NCBI GenBank assembly: GCA_050262155.1
Contig: CP189843.1
Location: 1,302,001-1,366,000, forward strand
DNA length: 64,000 nucleotides
From: Parvimonas sp000223315
GTDB lineage: Bacteria; Bacillota; Clostridia; Tissierellales; Peptoniphilaceae
Direction of reading: 5' to 3'
A program made the position numbers and the translations under genes. The notes under the pieces are model-generated. The model was not told the origin of the DNA. It saw only the letters and a list, made by a program, of their open reading frames with translations, and did not search any database. Positions 21,501-29,363 of the stretch are shown here, piece by piece (position 1 is the stretch's first letter; every line of letters begins with the position of its first letter).

Positions 21501-23284
21501 TAAACAACCTTTTCTACCTTATAATATAATGACCATGTGCTTGTAGTTCCCGTCCATGCAGTAGGCTGAATTTCTTTTGGAAATTCATAGGTCTCAACTG
21601 TAGCACCCGTTTTATTCTTTGGAAAATATTCATTCCAATCTCCATTTGCATCCTTTAGAATATAATATTCATTACTTAAACGAGCATAACCGACATTTGA
21701 ATAATTGGCATCCGGAGATACTGCATTTGCAGTATAAAAATTATCTCCATGTTTAAATAGTTGATATCCTTGTCCTGTAAAAGAATGTATGGCATAACCA
21801 TCTACAGTATGGGCTTTCAAAGTTTTAATCTTTACCCCTTGATTAGCCTCGCTTATAACAACTTCCTTTTTGCCATCTATTCCATTTGGAGTTTCGAAAA
21901 CAAATTCAGGTGTTGAAGCCTCATATAAAGTGTCAGAGCCAATATTATCTATTCCATCAGGAACTTGCCATATAGGCGAAAATCCATTTGTAAATGCATC
22001 TTTCCATTTGTGATTGCTTCCGTTATTATATATAGGTTTTTTTGGTGTTATAAGATAGTATTTTCCTTTACCATCATTATCATTTTTTACTTCACTGATT
22101 GTAAAATTAGAAGCAAGTTCATTTTCATATAAAGCTTTCCTCCCCTTGAATTGCTTTAAAATAAAATTTCCATCAGCATCTTCTTTTTTTGGAACGAAAA
22201 GCTTAATATGTTTTAGCTTCATCAGAGGTGTATCTCCATCATGAATTGTTCCCTGCTTGTAATAATAGTAGTCCCAGTTTCCCATAAACGGACCACTCTG
22301 AGGGCTGTCATCATAAAAATTTATAAATGAGGAATTTGCTATCTTCGCCATACTGCTTGTATTTAGATGACGATTTCCTGTTACTGTAGTTTTAGTATCT
22401 TCATAATTAATTGGAGACATTTTCCATTTGTATTCAGATGGATTGCCTGTGCTGTTAATCGGTGTGTTGTTTTCTCCCTCACAAGCTGAAACATTGAGAT
22501 TTGTTTCAAGTTTTCCTTCATTTATCCATTTTTCACATTCTTCAGCAGTCAAACTGCGTCTATTAAAAGCAATATTAAATACTAAACTTGATCCTCCACC
22601 TAAAGAGCCAAGAAATTTATCATTAATATCATATATAATTTTTGTAACTTTATCATAATTCTTTTGTGAAACCGCATCCAATGGAATTACTTTGCCCTTT
22701 GCATCTAGCATTGTAATTTTTTCAAATTGTACTCCTTCAATTCCGGGATTAGCAAGTTTGAATCCATAGGTTGGTATATCTACAACAATTCTTTGGTCAC
22801 CAAACTCAGTATTACCATCGTCTTTTACTTGATAGAAAGGAGTATAATTTATGGTGAACAATGTATTTGTCATAGTTGCCAAATTATATTTATTTACTGA
22901 TGTTCCATCTCCATTTGATGCATCATTAATCTTATGGCTGTCATCATATACCACAAGTTTACCATTTCCCATTGGAATTCCCCTATTGAGAGAAGCAGAT
23001 TTAATTAAAGATTTATTAAATATAGACTTAACTTTGTCTTCTTTTTCTTCTTTTCCTTCTAACTTATCGTCTTTGACTTCAATTTTATTGTCCTTTTTAT
23101 CTTCTTGTTCTTTAGAATTTATCTTTTCGTCAGTTTCCTTATCAGTTTTTTTAAAATCTGTAATTGTATCTTTATTCAATTTTCCTTCTGCAAAAACAAC
23201 AGTATTCGGAACAATTATCCCTAATAGCATTATAAAAACTAAGAAAAAAGCTGTTAATTTTTGTAATGTCGTCCTTTTATTCAT
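15581..23284 (-). CDS. Giant LPXTG surface protein with seven Cna_B-like repeats
   Basis: Intact 2567-aa wall-anchored protein. A signal peptide (about 1-32) is followed by a charged K/D/E linker (about 35-90) and a long N-terminal region (about 95-1390) that I cannot assign to a family but which is probably the ligand-binding part. Then come an SdrD_B-like domain (about 1400-1490, SDVWWDKNENGKLDDGETK), a bacterial Ig-like domain (about 1530-1625), an InlB-type repeat (about 1630-1720, GYIFKGWNTQADGKG) and seven repeats of about 113 aa starting RD(L/I)KVTK.W (about 1725-2515). LPKTG at 2532 and a membrane helix with RRNKYTK close it. The repeats differ from those of the two other Cna_B genes in the window. 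The start at 23284 is preceded by AAGGGG. No frameshift, in contrast to copy 1 next door. Confidence 0.9.
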   Translation of the reverse strand: MNKRTTLQKLTAFFLVFIMLLGIIVPNTVVFAEGKLNKDTITDFKKTDKETDEKINSKEQEDKKDNKIEVKDDKLEGKEEKEDKVKSIFNKSLIKSASLNRGIPMGNGKLVVYDDSHKINDASNGDGTSVNKYNLATMTNTLFTINYTPFYQVKDDGNTEFGDQRIVVDIPTYGFKLANPGIEGVQFEKITMLDAKGKVIPLDAVSQKNYDKVTKIIYDINDKFLGSLGGGSSLVFNIAFNRRSLTAEECEKWINEGKLETNLNVSACEGENNTPINSTGNPSEYKWKMSPINYEDTKTTVTGNRHLNTSSMAKIANSSFINFYDDSPQSGPFMGNWDYYYYKQGTIHDGDTPLMKLKHIKLFVPKKEDADGNFILKQFKGRKALYENELASNFTISEVKNDNDGKGKYYLITPKKPIYNNGSNHKWKDAFTNGFSPIWQVPDGIDNIGSDTLYEASTPEFVFETPNGIDGKKEVVISEANQGVKIKTLKAHTVDGYAIHSFTGQGYQLFKHGDNFYTANAVSPDANYSNVGYARLSNEYYILKDANGDWNEYFPKNKTGATVETYEFPKEIQPTAWTGTTSTWSLYYKVEKVVYTTEDGRVHEVAVNSYVHRTNDINNFPKVNFDTSGGRVTKVQVYWEQLNNEIFNADTYYGGRYHASTHRLTEGQSKFDFYVTPDASGLLQVKYSAKSTDSNADANDNFDYEASNSVKNPVNNVSGKAKDDFFWVTVKPKKCTPLKAESTGDRLKEKILFPNQAENGTFYDTWTLFFDYGKNKEFSPVTKNPRIDLTVGTLNLKGLDTKVDKTGLLTGKFTANKSLSGWKIIYKTADNMFGVEGAEKVYNIGNIEDGTKIDLGINRDTEHLTSIVLTYDGMYNMDSFADKENGRVVLFSNIEYELRNTDYKGNPLTLESDKGVFYNAKNFFVQNLEGRYYNDNCSDGNHIHDAGKGQAFGGRGWNSIILPQRYGLLTRTYIVTNKTVNNVIEPAGSETNNSISQTGTSIQKVTFRTKAYAYAMNSDMPEKGKMPYGIPESAYVEITDKQFSADVDNCKFLGYDNASGNVKIEQIKDADGKLWIKMSITDKGIDELDRKIRKITTGDWHHSFYDYYNDGALKFLEDSIVIALKSFRYTSVTSPGENEHHPYGMVYYDMSKLESKLDGSKKEYYSYAKIEGDLFKLTENAANALNATKEKKLFGIDLSKVEVIVSKNTAVGSNIFPGKYDNIVYGTAGSKFPTQTFYPDEIDNLRGDFFVQAPDSDGFKDFKAIIEIPKKGKSISYTQQNETVQTPKTEVNMYLTGEVAVMGDSRPGKQEFSYSIDGGNTFVLAENITDWSKVTHVKFDLGELPKGSQVNIKLPLKTHAKTTTDELQAYIGGSFEATDYTGFKTTGYINPAKYIYGNFAIISSDVWWDKNENGKLDDGETKAKDIKLELYSPNRDITINNKLIPANTLIHSTTTDENGRYELKSFMLDAGQWIKVTMPNGETKLTLKAKDSDMLKSKNSDFDRTSYKTAELPELVREKALDAIGCGLIKIPKIKTETVNLHVGEESNEGAGNAVATSDHPTVTPELKYLELQNDVADVDSQGKVSGKTTGKIKAEVTTTNTLASTNQAIPEDTVKAEYDIIVYGKVNYNKNHADVKGEAPKDNNEYYPSVKADGNDADTDKVTVLNAGTMKRAGYIFKGWNTQADGKGTMYSIGDTFKTGILDKDIELYAIWSLIWTPMEIPTRDLKVTKTWELLEGHTIPVNEIQVELFKDNVSTGKKLTLNEGNNWTVTFEKLPVSSTLGGTNHNYTVKEVGESGSATKLDNRWFGVSYGGTMKDGLTVTNKEKLPWTPMIPPTRDIKVTKEWKNFLGNDAEATVEKIEVELYRDGEATGKKAELTNENNWTATFEKLEVADKLVSTNYYQYTVKEVGEDKNAIQLNNKWYGVAYAGTMKDGFTITNKEKMPWAPMIPPTRDIKVTKEWKDIKGNIIEAPVEKIEVELYKDGVATGKKVEITKANNWTATFEKLEVADKLGSTNYYQYTVKEVGENGSAIQLNDKWYGVSYGGTMKDGLTVTNKEKLPWTPMIPPTRDIKVTKEWKNFLGTDAEASVEKIEVELYRDGEATGKKAELTNENNWTATFEKLEVADKLGSTNYYQYTVKEVGEDKNAIQLNNKWYGVAYGGTMKDGLTVTNKEKLPWAPMIPPTRDIKVTKEWKTILGTNAEASVEKIEVELYKDGVATGKKLELTKDNNWTATFEKLEVADKLGSTNYYQYTVKEVGENGSAIQLNNKWYGVSYAGTMKDGLTITNKEKMPWTPMEIPTRDLKVTKTWDLLEGHSIPVNEIEVELFKDNVSTGKKLTLNEANNWTATFEKLPVSATLGGVNHNYTVKEVGENGSAIQLNDKWYGVAYAGTMKDGFTITNKEKTPWTPMIPPTRDIKVTKEWKDIKGNVIEAPVEKIEVELYKDGVATGKKVELTKANNWTATFEKLEVADGLGSTNYYQYTVKEVGESENAIKFGSNSYNVSYSGSMKDGFNITNKNVEIPKPLKPSTKLPKTGSSNDLSLYIYCILTSVTLLGLIAYRRNKYTK

Positions 23285-23695
23285 ATAATTTTTCCCCTTC
23301 CTAATCTATATTAAGATATTTGATATTTCAATATTAAAAATAAAATCTCATTTTTTGATAACAATTAAAATTCTATAAATATAGTATATTTATGTAATAC
23401 AAACTACTTTATATCTATATTATTTTTAGTAATAACTCCATTCGATTATTATACCAAAAACAGTATAAAAAATCCACTTTTTTGTCAAAATTTTAGCATT
23501 TTAATTGAAATTTTTAATCATTTATAGCAATTTTAACTTTATTATGATTTTAAGTCTTATTTATTATTTTATATTAACTATATATGATTACTAATGCTAC
23601 AAATTCTCTTCAAATATATTTTCCGTATAAGTCAAGTTTTAATCTATACAAAATATTAATATATTTCTCATTTTTACAGAATAAACAAATCAATT
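23285..23695. other. Intergenic, 411 bp, promoter region only
   Basis: Very AT-rich spacer between the start of the giant surface protein and the end of the nitrilase-like gene. A minus-strand GGTATAAT box (TATAAT at 23453-23448) is a likely -10 element for the surface gene; the matching -35 is weak. I see no gene or structured RNA here. Confidence 0.4.
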
Positions 23696-24415
23696 TTAAT
23701 CGGATATCTCAACAAATAAAATATCTTCTTTTTCCAATTCTAAACTCTTTTCAATTTTTCCGTTTTTAAAATAATATGCCCCGCCAACACTTATTGGCTC
23801 GTCTTTTGTGATAGAATTTACTAAAAGCACATTATCTGATGCAGATTTGGATTGAACTGCATAATCATATTGTTCAGTATTTTTCCATTCATCTTTTGTA
23901 AAATTACAATAAACAGGCCAAAGTAAAATTCCATTTGTTTTAAACTTTTCAGGGCAAATCCACATATCTCCGCATAGAGCAATTTTAAATTCTCTGTTTT
24001 TATAAATAAATGTATCTGAAATCTCTCCTTCACAATAATGTTCATCTGTAATGGAATACTCTTTCCAATTTTTTGTAATTCTTCTATAGTTATGAATTAT
24101 TTTTCCTTTTTCTATTACTACAAAAGAAGAATAAATCTTTTCTTTTTCTCTTTCAATATATCCGATACCAAGGTCAATTTTATACTTTTCACTAAGTTTT
24201 TTTAATTTTTCCATTATTGCAGAATCCTTTGTAATTGCAACATCTTTGTCTGTTTCATAATTCCAAGAAAGAGAGTCGAATCCTTGCAAAAAAGTTTCTC
24301 CAAAACAAAGTAAATCCGCCTTTCCGTTAGCAGAGATAATCGCCTTTTCTATTTTTTCAATATTATATTCAATTTCCCCATTCTTAAACTCATAAGAAAC
24401 CAATCCTATTTTCAT
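23696..24415 (-). CDS. Carbon-nitrogen hydrolase (nitrilase superfamily)
   Basis: 239-aa single-domain amidase-type enzyme hydrolysing a non-peptide C-N bond. The catalytic Glu is E40 (FGETFLQG) and the nucleophile C148 (ALCGDMWICPE). At the usual lysine site the sequence reads YRRITKNWKEY (110-120), so R112 occupies the common YRK position and K115 may serve instead. Substrate unknown; related enzymes act on amidated amino acids or carbamoyl compounds. It stands alone on the minus strand, divergent from the S9 peptidase. Confidence 0.8.
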   Translation of the reverse strand: MKIGLVSYEFKNGEIEYNIEKIEKAIISANGKADLLCFGETFLQGFDSLSWNYETDKDVAITKDSAIMEKLKKLSEKYKIDLGIGYIEREKEKIYSSFVVIEKGKIIHNYRRITKNWKEYSITDEHYCEGEISDTFIYKNREFKIALCGDMWICPEKFKTNGILLWPVYCNFTKDEWKNTEQYDYAVQSKSASDNVLLVNSITKDEPISVGGAYYFKNGKIEKSLELEKEDILFVEISD

Positions 24416-24487
24416 ATTCCCTCCATTTTTTAAGTTTCATTTAATATAAATATTTTATCATATAAGTAGTATTTATAAAAATAAATT

Positions 24488-24516
24488 TTGTGTTTTTTTT
24501 GTTTTTGTAGTATAAT
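24488..24516 (+). promoter_or_regulatory. Promoter of the S9 peptidase gene
   Basis: TTGTGT (24488-24493), 17-nt T-rich spacer, TATAAT (24511-24516). The start codon is about 75 nt downstream with AGGAGG before it. Confidence 0.6.
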
Positions 24517-24590
24517 CAAATTGCAAGGTATTTTCATTAGAAAAATTAAAACAATGAAAATTATTGTGAATTTTTGTTTAAGGAGGCAAT

Positions 24591-26582
24591 ATGAAAAGTA
24601 TAAAAATTGATGAATTTAAAAACTTTAAGTTTTTAGGAAATTTACATTTAAGTAAAGATGAAAAAAATCTATTCTACACAGTTTCTAATATGAATTTAGA
24701 AAAGAATTCTTATGAGCATAGAATTTATAAAATGGATTTAGAAACTAAAAAATCTTTCGTTTTTACTAATGGTGCTAGGGAAAGTTCTTTTATTGAGCTT
24801 TTAGACGGTTCTATTCTTTTTGCAAGTGATAGAGAAGGCAAAAAAGACGATTCGGATTCAACTAAATTTTATAAAATATGTACTTCCGGTGGCGAAGCTG
24901 TTTTAGACTTTACTATTCCTGCTTTAGTAAATACAATAAAACAAATTAATGAGGATGAATTTTTAGTTTTAGCTAATTTTAACAGAACAAAAGAATTGGA
25001 AAAAATAGAAAAAGAATCAAAAAAGGAAGATAGTAAAGAAGAAAACAAAGAAAAATTATATGATGATTCTAAAGATTATCTTGTTGCAACTGAAATTCCT
25101 TTCTGGGGAAATAATATAGGTTTTACTAACGAAAACAGAAGCAGACTTTATCTTTTCAACAAAAAAACTTCTGAATTCATCCCATTAAGTGATGATATTA
25201 CCGATATTTACGGTTTAGAATTAAATGAAGATAAGACTAAAGCTGTATTTATCACAACATCTTATACAGGAAAAATGCCACTTGTAAATGAGGTTAAAAT
25301 TTTAGATATTAAAACTAAAGCAATTGATATTTTGGCAAAAGGCTATTCTTTTGCTTATGCAAACTTTATTGATAATGAAAATATTATTGCTATGGCAACA
25401 GATATGAAAGAATATGGTTTGAATGAAAATTCAAATATCTATATTATAAACATTGCGGAAAAATCTTTCGAAAAAATTGTAAATGACAATTTTGATATGT
25501 GTATGAACAACTCTGTTGGAACTGATATGAGATTAACAGGTGGCAAAAGCACTTTAGTTAAAGATGGATTTATGTATTTCATAAATACCGAAGTAAACAG
25601 TTCATATCTATATAAAATAGATAAGAATGGAAATCTTGAAAGATTAAACGAAAAATCAGGTTCAATTGACTGTTTTGATGTTTCCGAAGGCGGAAAAATT
25701 TATGCTGTCGCACTAAAAGAATCTAATTTACAAGATATTTACGAAATTTCAACAGAAGAAGAAAATAGAATTTCATTCCATAATGATACGACAGAATATT
25801 CACTTTCTGAAATTGAGGAAATTTCATTTACAAATGATGGAATAGGCTTTATCGGATATGTTATGAAGCCTGTTGACTATGATCCGGAGAAAAAATATCC
25901 AGGTGTACTCCATGTTCACGGTGGTCCTAAAACAGTTTTTGGAAAAGTATTCCATCACGAAATGCAATTTTTAGCAAATAACGGATATTTTGTATTTTTC
26001 ACAAATCCTAGAGGTTCAGATGGTAGAGGAAAAGAATTTGCGGATATTCGTGGAAAATATGGAGAAATTGACTTTGATGACTTAATGAAATTTACAGATG
26101 CTGTAATTAAAAACTATCCTGCACTTGATGAAGAAAAACTTGCAATCATGGGTGGAAGTTACGGCGGTTTTATGACTAATTGGGCAATCGGACATACAAA
26201 CAGATTTAAAGCTGCTTGTTCACAACGTTCAATTTCTAATATGACTTCTGAATTTTTACTTACAGATATAGGATATTATTTCATTGATGATCAAATCTCT
26301 GCAACTCCTTGGAATAATTACGAAAAATTATGGTATCATTCCCCACTTAAATATGCAAATAAGGCACAAACACCTACACTTTTCATCCATTCAGATGAAG
26401 ATTACAGATGTTGGATACCGGAGGGAATTCAAATGTTCTCTGCTTTAAAATATCACGATGTACCTGCAAGACTTGTAATGTTTAAAGGTGAAAATCACGA
26501 GCTTTCAAGAAGTGGTAAACCAATGCATAGAATAAGAAGATTAAAAGAAATATTCGATTGGTTTGAAAATTATTTAAAATAA
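24591..26582 (+). CDS. S9 family prolyl oligopeptidase / acylaminoacyl-peptidase-like
   Basis: 663-aa cytoplasmic serine peptidase (no signal peptide). An N-terminal beta-propeller region (about 1-400) restricts access to a C-terminal alpha/beta-hydrolase domain. The triad is visible: S523 in GGSYGGFM, D604 in HSDEDYRC and H636 in GENHELS. VHGGPKTVFG carries the oxyanion segment. A Lys/Glu-rich insert (about 140-155) interrupts the propeller. Members cleave short peptides or acylated N-terminal residues, probably in peptide catabolism. AGGAGG precedes the ATG. Monocistronic, with a terminator directly after. Confidence 0.9.
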   Translation: MKSIKIDEFKNFKFLGNLHLSKDEKNLFYTVSNMNLEKNSYEHRIYKMDLETKKSFVFTNGARESSFIELLDGSILFASDREGKKDDSDSTKFYKICTSGGEAVLDFTIPALVNTIKQINEDEFLVLANFNRTKELEKIEKESKKEDSKEENKEKLYDDSKDYLVATEIPFWGNNIGFTNENRSRLYLFNKKTSEFIPLSDDITDIYGLELNEDKTKAVFITTSYTGKMPLVNEVKILDIKTKAIDILAKGYSFAYANFIDNENIIAMATDMKEYGLNENSNIYIINIAEKSFEKIVNDNFDMCMNNSVGTDMRLTGGKSTLVKDGFMYFINTEVNSSYLYKIDKNGNLERLNEKSGSIDCFDVSEGGKIYAVALKESNLQDIYEISTEEENRISFHNDTTEYSLSEIEEISFTNDGIGFIGYVMKPVDYDPEKKYPGVLHVHGGPKTVFGKVFHHEMQFLANNGYFVFFTNPRGSDGRGKEFADIRGKYGEIDFDDLMKFTDAVIKNYPALDEEKLAIMGGSYGGFMTNWAIGHTNRFKAACSQRSISNMTSEFLLTDIGYYFIDDQISATPWNNYEKLWYHSPLKYANKAQTPTLFIHSDEDYRCWIPEGIQMFSALKYHDVPARLVMFKGENHELSRSGKPMHRIRRLKEIFDWFENYLK

Positions 26583-26596
26583 TTTAAAAATTAAAC

Positions 26597-26637
26597 AAAA
26601 AGAGCTATGTTCAGTTTTCATAACATAGCTCTTTTTT
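26597..26637. terminator. Bidirectional terminator between S9 peptidase and HAD gene
   Basis: Perfect stem AAAAAGAGCTATGTT / AACATAGCTCTTTTT with A and T runs on both sides, serving the two convergent genes. Confidence 0.9.
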
Positions 26638-26651
26638 AATTATAATTTAAT

Positions 26652-27302
26652 TTAAAGTCCAATTTTTTTCAAATTTTCAATGGAAATAGTATCCATTTTG
26701 TAATCAAAATCTGTAGTCATATCAAAAAACTCTCCATTAGTTAAAGGTTCATAAACTAAAACTGTTTTTATTTCCCTTTTCTTTGCGGTTTTTAAAGGTG
26801 CTTCAGTATCATCAAAGAATATAATTTCTTTCACATCTTCATTATGCTTTTTTATTGCCCAATCATAATATCTTTCATCATCTTTTAGATATCCGCAATC
26901 ATCACAAGTTTGAATATAATCAAAATACTTCATAAGTCCCGTTCTTTCTAAACAATTTTTACAAAGACCGATATTTGTAGCGGTATTTAAAGAAATTTTA
27001 TAACCTTTGTCCTTTAAATAATCCATAGCTTCTATTACATTCTCTTTTGCGCCATAAATTTCATCATATCCTTCTTTTACATATTTTAAATTTCTTGCAT
27101 AAATTTCGTCCGGAGTTAAATCAAGATTAAAATAATTTTTTATTGCTATTCCCCTTGCATAAAGTTTCTTTCCTTTAAACAACTCCTTTAGTTCATCAGT
27201 CTCTTCTAAATTCATCTCTTTAAGAAAATAAGAACAGCTTCCAAACCAACCCCCAATGGAATCTATCAAAGTCCCGTCCATATCAAACATTACACACTTC
27301 AT
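26652..27302 (-). CDS. HAD superfamily phosphatase (Gph/YjjG-like)
   Basis: 216-aa Mg-dependent hydrolase. Motif I FDMDGTLIDS (nucleophile D7, acid D9), a helical cap, motif II SLNTATN, motif III lysine region and motif IV IIFFDDTEAPLKTAK. Small phosphorylated metabolites are the usual substrates; here it could be a phosphoglycolate or nucleotide phosphatase, and the sequence does not decide. Two CxxC-like pairs (LCKNC; CDDCG) in the cap/core junction are unusual. Monocistronic, convergent with the S9 peptidase. Confidence 0.85.
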   Translation of the reverse strand: MKCVMFDMDGTLIDSIGGWFGSCSYFLKEMNLEETDELKELFKGKKLYARGIAIKNYFNLDLTPDEIYARNLKYVKEGYDEIYGAKENVIEAMDYLKDKGYKISLNTATNIGLCKNCLERTGLMKYFDYIQTCDDCGYLKDDERYYDWAIKKHNEDVKEIIFFDDTEAPLKTAKKREIKTVLVYEPLTNGEFFDMTTDFDYKMDTISIENLKKIGL

Positions 27303-27475
27303 AATTTCCTCCTGATAAATATAATATTATGGTAAAATTTTTTGCCATAAAAAATAAAGTTGCTTATATTTTATCATATTTTAATTAATATCTCAAATAA
27401 GCAATTATTATATTGACTATATATTAACTATTTTCTTGTATTAAAATATTTTTTAACAAAATTATTTAAAAAGTG

Positions 27476-27504
27476 TTGACATTAAAATTCCATTATGCTA
27501 TAAT
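27476..27504 (+). promoter_or_regulatory. Promoter of the metNIQ riboswitch transcript
   Basis: Consensus TTGACA (27476-27481), 17-nt spacer and TATAAT (27499-27504). Transcription would begin just ahead of the SAM-I aptamer. Confidence 0.85.
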
Positions 27505-27526
27505 TTAGCAACAATATTAAATAACA

Positions 27527-27620
27527 CTTATCCAGAGTGGCGGAGGGACTGGCCCTATGAAGCCCGGCAACCTGTTTTTAAAAATAAGGTGCTAATTCCA
27601 GCGAGTATTCGGAAGATAAG
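27527..27620 (+). ncRNA. SAM-I (S-box) riboswitch aptamer
   Basis: Carries the conserved S-box core: CTTATCCAGAGTGGCGGAGG, then GGCCCTATGAAGCCCGGCAACC, GGTGCTAATTCCAGC and closing GATAAG. P1 pairs CTTATC (27527-27532) with GATAAG (27615-27620). The same GATAAG can instead pair with CTTATC at 27638-27643 in the terminator loop, giving an antiterminator. S-adenosylmethionine binding should therefore favour termination and shut down methionine uptake when SAM is plentiful. Confidence 0.95.
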
Positions 27621-27631
27621 AAATTAGTTTC

Positions 27632-27658
27632 AAAATCTCTTATCAGAGATTTTTTTTT
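27632..27658 (+). terminator. SAM-controlled intrinsic terminator
   Basis: AAAATCTCT / AGAGATTTT hairpin with TATC loop and a run of T, directly after the aptamer and before metN. Confidence 0.9.
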
Positions 27659-27708
27659 ATACCTTGAAACAATAATAATTTTTCGAAAATATAGAAAAGG
27701 AGGTTTGT

Positions 27709-28704
27709 ATGATTAAAATTGAGAATTTAGTCAAGATTTATGACAATGGATTTAAGGCTGTTACTAATATTAATTTAGAAATCAAAAAGGGAGAAATATT
27801 CGGTATAATCGGTATGAGCGGTGCCGGTAAATCATCTTTAATCAGATGTATTAATCGACTTGAAGAGCCAACTCAAGGAAATATTTTTATAGACGGTAAA
27901 GATATTGTAAAGATGAATAGCAAAGAACTTAAGGAAGCTAGGAAAAACATGGCTATGATTTTTCAATCTTTCAATCTTTTTTATCAAAAAAATGTTTTTG
28001 AGAACATTGCTTATCCACTAAGAATAAATAAGTGGAAGAAAAAAGATATTGAAGAAAGAGTAAATACTCTTTTGGAATATGTTAATTTGAAAGAAAAGAT
28101 ATATGAATATCCTGCAAATCTTTCCGGTGGTCAAAAACAAAGAGTAGCCATTGCAAGAGCTTTGGCGGTTCAACCAAAAATTTTACTATGTGATGAGGCA
28201 ACTTCTGCCCTAGATCCGCAAAGTACAAAGTCAATTTTAGAATTACTTTTAAAAATCAGAGATGAATTTAATCTTACAATTGTTTTAATTACTCATCAAA
28301 TGGAGGTTGTTAAGGCAATATGTGATAGAGCGGCGGTTATAGAAAATGGAGAAATTATAGAACAAGATACTGTTTTAAAACTATTTACTTCTCCGAAAAC
28401 TGCAACTACAAAGAAATTCATTGAAACTCTTCCACAATTTGAAGATTATGATGAATTACCGGTAGCAGATTATAAAGGTTGTATTCTAAGACTTGGTTTT
28501 ACAAAGGAAACTACAACAAAACCTATTATATCAGAACTTATACGTCAAAAAAATCTTGATATAAATATAATAAGTGGAAATATCGATAAGATTAAAGAAG
28601 GTAAGGTAGGACATTTAATAGTAGAAATCTTTGAGAAAGACAGAGTTGATGAAATTAAAAACTTCCTTGAAGATAAAAAAGTTTTAGTTGAGGAGGTAAA
28701 TTAG
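27709..28704 (+). CDS. metN: Methionine ABC transporter ATP-binding protein MetN
   Basis: 331-aa ATPase of the methionine importer. Walker A GMSGAGKSS (about 36-44), Q-loop MIFQSFNLF, signature LSGGQKQRVAIARAL, Walker B LLCDEATSALD, H-loop LITHQME. The C-terminal 80 or so residues form the NIL domain that binds methionine and inhibits transport when the cell is replete. AGGAGG lies upstream. First gene of metNIQ under the SAM-I riboswitch; 1 nt separates it from metI. Confidence 0.95.
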   Translation: MIKIENLVKIYDNGFKAVTNINLEIKKGEIFGIIGMSGAGKSSLIRCINRLEEPTQGNIFIDGKDIVKMNSKELKEARKNMAMIFQSFNLFYQKNVFENIAYPLRINKWKKKDIEERVNTLLEYVNLKEKIYEYPANLSGGQKQRVAIARALAVQPKILLCDEATSALDPQSTKSILELLLKIRDEFNLTIVLITHQMEVVKAICDRAAVIENGEIIEQDTVLKLFTSPKTATTKKFIETLPQFEDYDELPVADYKGCILRLGFTKETTTKPIISELIRQKNLDINIISGNIDKIKEGKVGHLIVEIFEKDRVDEIKNFLEDKKVLVEEVN

Positions 28705-28705
28705 A

Positions 28706-29353
28706 ATGACAAATTCATTGATAAAAGCAGGTTTTCAGACAATTTATATGGTATTCTTCTCATCATTACTTTCAATTATAATTGGAGGATTTTTAGGAGT
28801 TATTTTAGTTATTACAGATAAAAATGGAATAAAGAGCAACAAATTTGTTTATTCTATCTTAAGTTTTATTGTAAATATCTTTAGATCTGTTCCATTTCTT
28901 ATATTGATAGTTTATATTTTACCGGTTTCTAAAGTTTTGACAGGAAAAATGATAGGACCAACAGCCGCAATCATTCCATTAACTGTTTCAGCTATTCCCT
29001 TTGTAGCTAGAATTTTTGAAAATGCTTTAAAGGAAGTTGATTATGGAACTATTGAAGCAAGTATTTCAATCGGTTCAAGTGATTTTGAAATTATTAAAAT
29101 TATGCTTTCCGAATCTTTGCCAACTTTAATAAACGGAATTACCTTAACGATTATAAACTTAATTGGTTATTCAGCAATGGCAGGAACTATAGGTGCACAA
29201 GGTCTTGGAGACTTGGCTATAACTTACGGTTATCACAGATTTAAGTATTTAGAGATGACAATTCCCGTTATAGTAATAATACTATTAGTACAAATTGTTC
29301 AAATCTTAGGAAATTTGATTTCCAAAAAAATTAATAAAAAATTAAATATATAG
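28706..29353 (+). CDS. metI: Methionine ABC transporter permease MetI
   Basis: 215-aa inner-membrane permease with five predicted helices. The EAA coupling loop IEASISIGSSDFEIIKIML contacts MetN. FRSVPFLILIVYILPVSK is typical of MetI-type permeases. It is preceded by GAGGAGG at the end of metN and followed 10 nt later by metQ. Confidence 0.95.
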   Translation: MTNSLIKAGFQTIYMVFFSSLLSIIIGGFLGVILVITDKNGIKSNKFVYSILSFIVNIFRSVPFLILIVYILPVSKVLTGKMIGPTAAIIPLTVSAIPFVARIFENALKEVDYGTIEASISIGSSDFEIIKIMLSESLPTLINGITLTIINLIGYSAMAGTIGAQGLGDLAITYGYHRFKYLEMTIPVIVIILLVQIVQILGNLISKKINKKLNI

Positions 29354-29363
29354 GAGAAAAAAT

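Noticed and set aside
23584..23769. Plus-strand 61-codon frame upstream and antisense of the nitrilase gene end
   Set aside because: No ribosome site, AT-driven composition, overlaps a well-supported gene.
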